64,000 nucleotides of DNA, from assembly GCA_963555705.1 (NCBI GenBank), contig OY743168.1, positions 92,544,925 through 92,608,924 on the forward strand, read 5' to 3'. The DNA comes from Ligustrum vulgare. Its lineage: Eukaryota; Streptophyta; Magnoliopsida; Lamiales; Oleaceae. Below are positions 57,121-64,000 of this stretch, piece after piece (within the stretch, counting starts at the first letter, position 1; each line of letters begins with the position of its first letter). The position numbers and the translations under genes were made by a program. A model generated the notes under the pieces. The model saw nothing but the letters and a program-made list of their open reading frames with translations. It had not been told where the DNA came from and did not search any database.

Positions 57121-58140
57121 AGTCACGTAAGTTGACACGAGATCGCAGTTAAGTCACACAGAGTCACAATTACAAATTTAGTTGTAAAATCCCACCCCTC
57201 CACAGTCACAGTTGCACAAGGTCAAAGTTCAGTCACACAAAGTCGCAGTTTGGTCAAACCAGGTCACAGTTAGGTCACAGGCACAATTAGGTCAAACGAG
57301 GTCACTGTTAGATCACATGAGGTCATAGGTCGATCACATAAACTCACACTTCGTTCTTACAAAGTCACAGTTCGATCACACATAGTCATATTTGACACAA
57401 TTGTAGGTCACATCACGTCCTCGTCCAAAAATGATTTTTCTTCTATTTTTTCACATTTCCCCCCAACCGCCCCACCCCATCCCACCGCACCCTGCCCCCA
57501 CCATACCCCCATCCAAAATTAATTTTTCTTCTATTTTTTCACACTTCGCCCCAACCACCCCATCTCAACCCACCCTACCCTAACCTACCCCACCCATGCA
57601 CCCACCCACCCACCCCACTCCACAGTTAGGTCACACATAGCCCATATTTGACACACAAAATAACACTTCGGTCACAATTTCACCCACCCCACCTCACCCC
57701 ACACCTCTCGGAAGTCACAATCGGTCACTCAAAGTCACAGTTCAGTTACACATGGTCATAGTTCTTTAGCACAATGTCACAATCCGGTCACACCAGGTTA
57801 TAGTCCAGTCACATGAGGTCACATAAAGTCTCAGTTTGATCACATGAGGTCACAGTTAGGTCACACAAGGTCATAGTTAGGCCACATAAAGTCCTTGTTC
57901 GCTCACATAAAGTCACAACTCGTTCACACAAGGTGATATTTGACACAACTGTAGGTTACATCACGTCCTCATCTAATGGTCACACAAAGTCACAGTTGGT
58001 CACAAGTAATTACAATTTCGATCACATTTACCTAATAATTGATCACATCTTATACTTCTCACACAAAGTCACAATTAGTCAATATTTTGGTCACATTTAC
58101 CTAAAAATTAGTCACAATCACCTATAATCAATCACAAATT
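57115..58140. repeat. Degenerate ~20-bp TCACA minisatellite
   Basis: Copies of a GGTCACAGTTAGGTCACACAA-like unit fill 57115-57420 and 57620-58140, separated by a C-rich piece. Both blocks contain the same longer marker (TTTGACACAA, then GTAGGTYACATCACGTCCTC) at about 57390 and 57939, so the block was duplicated as a whole. No function is known. Confidence 0.8.
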
Positions 58141-58902
58141 CACAATATATCACACCACCCCCAAACCCCCACCCCTAAACCCCCCACCATACCCTACCCC
58201 ACACACACTCTCTACTCCAAACCCTCCCATCCCACCCCACCCACCCCGCCCCACATCACCCACCACCAACTCCACCCACCCCACACCCAAAATCCCTTGT
58301 CGGTACCGCTAGAAAAATCTGATCCAAATCACCACCCCCACCCTCAACCTCGTCACTACCGCCGAGGCTAGCACCTCAAAGTCTCATATCTCTCCACCGT
58401 CGGCGCCATCGCTGGCACAACCATTACCAACAACAGTCCGTACCAACCACCAAAGCCTTAATGCAACACACATCGTCGTTAGCACGTCGAAGCCTCAATC
58501 TATCACCATCAATCCACCACCAAAGTCTCAATCCACCACCATCAACACACTACAACCACCATTGAAGCCTCACTCCACCACAATCAGTATTTTTACTTTC
58601 TGATTAAAAAAAAAACAAACAAACGCACACTTCAATCTTTGACGCTGTTGATTCGTGCTTCGAGGAAGGGCAGCGAGATCTCATCGCCGCTTCTTGTTTG
58701 CAGGAAGCATCGGCAATGAGAAACAGCGGCGGAGCGGTGGTGATGGATCTCACCACCGCTTCCTCAAAGCAGGAAGCTTGGGCGATGACGAAATAGTTGT
58801 TTGCTGCTTATCTCATCGCATCTGCTAAGGTTGAGATAAAGGGAGGTGGTGGTTGAAGCGGGGCAGAGTTTGAAGAGGGTAGTAGTCGCCTGGGGTAGAG
58901 AG
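58141..58902. other. GC-richer non-repeat end of the MULE-like element
   Basis: After 58270 the DNA changes to ACC/CACCACC-rich sequence (CCGTCGGCGCCATCGC) and then to a block with two related pieces, GCAGGAAGCATCGGC and GCAGGAAGCTTGGGC. It could be captured host DNA, as in Pack-MULEs, but no reading frame was recognised. A GA microsatellite lies at about 58898. Confidence 0.4.
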
Positions 58903-59487
58903 AGAGAGAGAGGAAAGACGACGTGCGTGGAGGAGAAATTGAATTTGATCAAATATATTGTAATTATTATTTTATTAATATAAAAATAACATCTGACTTT
59001 TAAAAAAAAAATTTACCTGCACCTGATTTTTAAAAATGGAACTTTAAAGGTAGGCCTCCATGTAATTTTCCCATATTAAAAAGTGTTGTGTATATAATTA
59101 CCCATTATATAAAATTGTTTCTTTATTGGGAAGTATTTATTTTATTTGTTTACTAATGTACCCTTATTCATTAATTCCAATTATAATAGTTTTACTACTT
59201 AAATAGGGATAAGTAGAAAATTTTCTTTACAAAAATTACTTTTTCAATAATATTAAATATATTTTCTTAATCCGTGTAAAAAGCCAAACAAAACAATGTA
59301 ATTGAGACGGAGTAACTTTTAATTTTCATATAAAATAACTAGAGATTTTAAAACAAAGAACTTAAAAAAGAAATTAAACTTCGTCTTCACCATCCACCCT
59401 CACACCATCCAAACCACCGGTACACTGCCACCTTCCACCACACTCTACTCCCTTCATCTTCTTCCTACATAACCCGACACAACCATC

Positions 59488-59985
59488 TAGGGATGTCAAC
59501 GGGTCGAGATGAGACTGCTTGTGAGCCAAAGATCAAGGTTCGAGCATGGTCGAGCTTTTTTTGTCTCGAGTTGAGCAAAGCCAAAGCTCGTCCCTAAAAA
59601 TAAGACTCGACTCAAGCTTTAGGCTCAAACTTTTTCGAGCTGAGACAGGCTGAGCCGAGCCAAGTCTTGAGCTTTTAAATTGTATATTATTTTTATAATA
59701 AAGTTCATAAATTTTTTTATTGTAAAGGTATATATACAACGAGTCGAGCCAAGCTTGTGATCGAATTTCAATGCTCGAGGTTTTTTAGCGGGCTTTTTTT
59801 TGCTTGAGCCGAGCCGAGTCAAAACTCGTCCCTCAAATAAATAAAAATATCAGTTCGAGCTTTGGCTCAAAATCTCAAGCCACGAGCCGAGTTAAGCCCG
59901 AGCTTTTTTCGAACCGAGCCCGAGCTGCTCGAGCCTATGAGCGATTTTGTCATCTCTAACCATCTTCTTGATTTTGTCATCCCTA
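59488..59985. mobile_element. Small TIR element rich in CGAG motifs
   Basis: Ends TAGGGATGTCAACGG and TTTTGTCATCCCTA are inverted; ACCATC flanks both sides (59482-59487 and 59986-59991). The interior repeats CGAGCC/CTCGAG words many times. The right end is duplicated in tandem (27 bp, 59943-59969 and 59970-59996, one difference). It may be hAT-like; not certain. Confidence 0.5.
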
Positions 59986-59996
59986 ACCATCTTCTT

Positions 59997-60557
59997 CCTC
60001 ACCCAGTCCTTACTTTCAATTCATTATCCAAAATAAAAATCGTTCGAATTGTTTGAATCCAAAATCAAAGACGATCGAGTTGGCCCGTGAAATGCAACAG
60101 ACCGACGATATTGTAGAGGAAATTAGAATAAAAAATATGATTATTAAATGGGGTTTTTAGTTAAAGAGAATTGTCAAACCATAAATTTAGTAAAAGAGAT
60201 CTCCTTCCACTATGTTTTATCAAATGACCTCCATCATTAAATAAAATAGAAAAGATATTATATAATGTCCAAAATACCCATTAAGTTATACAACCAAACA
60301 AGTCCTAATCTCACCAAAAAATTATTAGCCCATCTCCATCGTTCTCTTCTCTGTGAGCTCTCCCTCTCTCTTTTATTGTCTTTTATTCTACAAAAAAAAA
60401 AACCCAATAAGATTCTTGTTTATCCTCCAATTTTGCAAATTGAAACTTTGAGTATTTTGAAAACTTGTTAAATCATCAACATTAAAGATTTGTAATTGAA
60501 GAAAAAAACGTACACATCAATTCCTCACTTTTTTTTTTTGCTGATTTTTTATTCTGG
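59997..60557. other. Spacer before the satellite
   Basis: No gene is recognised. A T/C-rich stretch at 60340-60380 resembles a 5' leader, but no supported coding sequence follows. Confidence 0.4.
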
Positions 60558-60800
60558 TATACTGTGTTGTTACTGGTTTATGCATTTGCTTAAGAATTTG
60601 TCATAACGGCTTGATTTCCGTTATCTGTAATGCATAACGGAAACCATGTCGTTATCTTATTTTTCCACTATCAGCGTGTATATAAATTTGGGGGTATACT
60701 GTATTGTTGCTAGTTTATGCATTTGCTTAAGAATTTGTCATAAGGGCATAGTTTTCGTTATATGCTGTTATCTTATTTTTCCACTGTCAGCGTGTATATA
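60558..60800. repeat. Two-copy ~134-bp direct repeat
   Basis: TATACTGTRTTGTTRCTRG, TTTATGCATTTGCTTAAGAA and CTTATTTTTCCACTRTCAGC recur once at an offset of about 134 bp. Both copies contain a CGTTAT word, as does the array that follows. Confidence 0.75.
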
Positions 60801-60829
60801 GACACGTCTTATTTTTTTTATATAAATCA

Positions 60830-63560
60830 CTCTAATAAGTCAGTGTATAATTGCAATGACATTCCAAAGAGTTTAGACACGTAACGGCAAAATTGTCATT
60901 ATAGATACACTAAAGCGACAGAAGTACCGTTATGGCTCTAAACGAGCTTGTCTATAATTTGCATCAGGCTTACACATCTAATTTTTTATAAAATCACTAA
61001 AATAAGTCATTTTATTAGTTTCAATGTCAATCCATATAGTTTAGACTCACAACGGCACAATTGCCGTTATGGGTACACTAAAGCGACATACGTGTTGTTA
61101 TGGTCATAAACGGGTTTTTCGTTCGTTTGCATGGTAGGGGACATCTTATTTTCAATAAAGGAAATATAATAACTTAGTATATTAGTTTTTATATTATTCC
61201 AAACAGTTTAGAGACATAACGTCACAATTGCCGCTATGGGCACATTAAAGAGACAACGTACCGTTATATTCCTACATTACTAATTTCTAGCTTTATTCGG
61301 CTCCTAAATATGTAAATATTTAAAAGTAATCAAAATCAGAGTCTTATTTATTATAATGACTTTGAGACACATAGTTTTGTTAATTTCATAACAACTAACT
61401 CAAGTATCTTAAATGAATGGATATTGTGTTTATGATGGAATAGATGAGATAGACTAATTATAGTTGAATAGATTGATTTTGAATGAGTATAATAACCCTT
61501 ATAACATTGGCAGGCACCTACAACGATCGAAAAACCAAATTGAAAGTTACTAATGAAATAACGTCAAGCCCCTCTTTACTTTATAACTATAAGGCATGTC
61601 TAACGTTATCCAATCTACTTAAGCATTAATCTATTATGAAACCTTCAAATGAAAATTTAATGTCCAAATGTGCCTGAATTTCATAATTTTAGAATTTAGA
61701 ACATGTCATTTGTATTTAAATATATATAACGGCATGCATGTCGTTAACGTATAATAAGAACGGAAAGTATGATCTTATCCAATCTTCTTAAGCATTTATC
61801 TATTTCGACATCTCCAAACGACATTTAGATGTCAAAAAGTACCTAAATTTTATAATTTACATTTTTCGGTTCCATTTAAACTCATAACGACGCGCATGCC
61901 GTTACGATATAATTAGAACGGAAAGTATGCCGTTATCCAATCCACTTAAGCATTTATCTATTCCGACACCTCCAAATGACATTTAAACGTTCAAAAGTAC
62001 TTAAATCTCATAATTTTAAGAACGAAAAATGACATTCATATATAACTAGTAGCATAACGTCACGCATGTTGCTATTGTATAACTAGAACGACAAGTATGT
62101 TGTTATCTAATTTATTTAACCATTCATCTATTTCGACACCCTCGAACAATATTTCAACGTCCAAAAATACCTAAACTTCATAATTATAGAAGTAAGAACA
62201 TGTCTGATTGCATTTAAGTCATAATGGCATACATGTCGTTACAATATACTAGAACGACAAGTATGATGTTATCCAATCTACTTAAGTATTCTTCTATGTA
62301 GACAACTCTAAATGACATTTTAACGTCCAAAAGGACCTAAATTTCATAATTTTAAGAATTAGAACTTGTTTTGTTGCATTTAAAATTCATAATGGTACTC
62401 ACGCTGTTAGTGTATAACAAGAACAACAAGTATGCCGTTATCTAATATACTTAAGCATTCATCTATTCTGACATCTCCTAATGAAATTTTAATGTCCAAA
62501 AGTACTTAAATTTCATAACTTTAGGAATTAGAACCTGTCTTGTTGCATTTGAAGTCATAACGACAAGCATGCCGTTACAGTATGATTAGAACGACAAGTA
62601 TGCCGTTATCCAATCTAATTAAGTATTCATCTATTTCTACACCCCCAAACAACATTTCTACGTCCAAAAATACCTAAATTTCTTAATTTGAGGGGTTTGA
62701 ACATGTTCGGTTGCATTTAAAGTCATAACGGCATGTATGTCGTTACGGTATAACTAGAATGGCAAGTATGCCGTTATCCAATCTACTTAATCATTCATTT
62801 ATTTCGACACCTCCAACAACGTTTTGACGTTCAAGAGTACCTAAATTTTATAATTTTAGGAGCTAATATCTTTTTGGTTGCATTTAAGTCATAACGGTAT
62901 GCATGTCGTTACGATATAATTAGAACGACAAGTATGTCGTTATCTAATCTACCTAAGCATTCTTCTATCTTGACATCTCCAAATAGCATTTTAACGTCCT
63001 AAAGTACTTAAATTTCATAATTTTAGGAATTAGAACATGTCTAGTTGCATTTAAAGTCATAACAGCATGCATGCCATTACGATATAGTTAGAACGAAAAG
63101 TATGCTGTTATCTAATCTACTTAAGCATTCATCTATTTAGACACATCCAAAAGTACCTAAATTTTGTAATTTTAGGAATTAGAACATGTCCAGTTCAATT
63201 TAAATTAACAACGATATGCATGCCGTTATGATATAACTATGACGACAAGTATGCCTTTATCCAGACAACTTAAGTATTCATCTATTTTGACATCTCTAAA
63301 TGACATATCTATGTCCTAAAGTATCTAAATTTTATAATTTACATGTTCAATTCCATTTAAAGTCATAACAACAAGCATGCCGTTGCGGTATAACTAGAAC
63401 GACATGTATGCCTTTATCCAGACTACTGAAACATTCATCTATTTCGACATCTCCAAACAACATTTCGACATTCAAAAGTAACTATATTTTATAATTTACA
63501 TGTCTAATTCCATTTAAATTCGGACGGCATGCATGCCATTACGGTACAGCTAGAAGGATT
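60830..63560. repeat. ~167-bp tandem satellite with palindromic core
   Basis: At least 15 units. Markers GTTTAGACAC/GTTTAGACTC/GTTTAGAGAC at 60871, 61039 and 61206 are spaced 168 and 167 bp. TATGCCGTTATCCAATC-type markers at about 61767, 61925, 62095, 62261, 62428, 62598, 62766, 62932, 63101, 63250 and 63406 are mostly 156-170 bp apart. Each unit has an inverted core close to AACGGCATGCATGCCGTT, followed by a CTAGAACGACAAG-like block. The first three units are a diverged subfamily with AACGGCACAATTGCCGTT. Unit length equals a nucleosome repeat, as in many plant satellites. No transcripts or frames. Confidence 0.88.
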
Positions 63561-63909
63561 CCATTTAAAGTATCAGAGACAAACAAAATTAGTAGCCAAT
63601 AACCAATTCAAATTATTAATACCAAACATCATTTTTTCCAACCAAACCCAAATTCTTAAACTCTCCGAACCAAAACAATAATACGCACAAAATCATCCTG
63701 GCACTGTCGCTCTCATTGTCCATAGATTTTCCCCTCTCAACATTGTACCACATCCTCCACATATCTTTAGTCATCTTCCCTTCTGCCAAAATTGCCACCT
63801 GCAAATGCGTCTGTGTAATCCAAACCATTGTCCTCTCCTTGCCACGCATTTGTTTACTAAACAATTACCCACTTACTCTCTCTCTCCATCCTTGATTTGA
63901 AGCTCTTCA
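63561..63909. other. Spacer, possible upstream region of the edge gene
   Basis: Non-repeat DNA with a TACTCTCTCTCTCC pyrimidine stretch just before the ATG at 63910. The minus-strand 82-residue frame here (63616-63864) has no recognised family. Confidence 0.35.
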
Positions 63910-64000
63910 ATGGCCATCATTTGTTCACTGATTCCACCATTAAGGCTTTTAAGGAAGAAAATTGCTTCACCCAGAGGAAGAAAATTGCTTCAGTCTGGGA
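63910..64000 (+). CDS. Possible gene start, cut by the window edge
   Basis: ATG 63910 opens a frame with no stop to the window end (MAIICSLIPP, then LRLLRKKIAS). It is basic and hydrophobic, like some organelle-targeting N-termini, and follows a CT-rich leader. A 17-bp tandem duplication (GGAAGAAAATTGCTTCA, at about 63953 and 63975) lies in it. With only 30 codons the call is weak; chance is possible. Confidence 0.25.
   Translation, partial: MAIICSLIPPLRLLRKKIASPRGRKLLQSG

Larger units (their letters stand above)
54903..59072. mobile_element. 4.17-kb MULE-like element carrying repeat arrays
   Basis: Inverted ends GGGAAAAGTACAT (54903) and ATGTAATTTTCCC (59072), plus a second shared block AAAAATCAGGTG further in. 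The 9-bp duplication is ATATTAAAT / ATATTAAAA (54894-54902, 59073-59081; 8 of 9). It sits in the right inverted repeat of the smaller MULE, and leaving it out makes that repeat continuous. The contents are C-rich arrays, a TCACA minisatellite and a GC-richer non-repeat end (58280-58970). No transposase is seen, so it is non-autonomous. Confidence 0.75.
54450..59103. mobile_element. Small MULE (MITE-sized), itself split
   Basis: The left inverted repeat begins GGGTAAATATATTGACACAA; the right end reads CACAACACTT...AATTACCC in reverse complement. A perfect 9-bp target duplication ATTATATAA lies at 54441-54449 and 59104-59112, the Mutator hallmark. Its right inverted repeat is interrupted by the next element; left and right parts together are about 475 bp. 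No transposase. Confidence 0.8.
54393..59314. mobile_element. Stowaway-like MITE, split by nested MULEs
   Basis: Termini CTCCGTTCCAATTATATAAG (54395 on) and ATTGAGACGGAG (to 59312), inverted, with TA at 54393-54394 and 59313-59314 as target duplication. Without the inserts the element is only about 255 bp, a normal Stowaway size. It was hit by the MULE at 54450. Confidence 0.75.

Noticed and set aside
60558..63560. CRISPR-like regular repeats
   Set aside because: Units are head-to-tail without unique spacers, in a plant nuclear context; it is a satellite.
63616..63864. 82-residue minus-strand frame
   Set aside because: No recognised family and no supporting context; it could be chance.

Overview
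This is a nuclear window from a flowering plant, most likely a eudicot. It is AT-rich, has one spliced protein gene with GT-AG introns, a broken spliced gene, and dense plant-type transposons (Ty1-copia, Ty3-gypsy Tat, Helitron, MULE, hAT, Tourist-like and Stowaway-like elements). Nothing bacterial or organellar was seen. All boundaries were read by eye; no search was run.

Layout. 1-9.7 kb is AT-rich intergenic DNA with a tandem duplication whose second copy is split by a Helitron (2375-4129), a second decayed Helitron candidate (6480-7401) and small MITEs. 9.7-16.3 kb is a wrecked Ty1-copia element, itself hit by a foreign LTR-like piece and by a MITE in its 3' LTR. 16577-21754 is a complete, very young Ty1-copia element: 507-bp LTRs with one difference seen, 5-bp target duplication and one uninterrupted gag-pol frame. 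It lies 278 bp upstream of the only intact host gene, a six-exon OBL1-like triacylglycerol lipase (22033-27112, 472 aa), whose introns are packed with MITEs.

27.5-50.3 kb: a lipase exon fragment, a hAT remnant, then exon remnants of an RRM RNA-binding protein gene. That gene is split by an 11.9-kb Tat-type Ty3-gypsy element (30355-42252, minus strand, with a separate gene-like ORF on the opposite strand). Its last exon reappears at 42690. A second copia element (42837-50279, minus) lies 60 bp after that exon and carries a 1032-bp Helitron inside its reverse transcriptase codons.

50.3-64 kb: a hAT-type element with 8-bp target duplication (51676-52343), then a three-level nest: a Stowaway-like MITE (54395-59312) holding a small MULE (54450-59103) holding a 4.17-kb MULE-like element (54903-59072). 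The innermost one carries about 2.5 kb of almost G-free, C-rich DNA and a ~20-bp TCACA-rich minisatellite. 60.6-63.56 kb is a ~167-bp tandem repeat with a palindromic AACGGCA/TGCCGTT core. A possible gene start lies at the right edge.

The intact lipase and the intact young copia are the parts most likely to be expressed. Almost everything else is transposon sediment, but several insertions can be resolved to the base by target duplications or by comparison with an uninterrupted copy.
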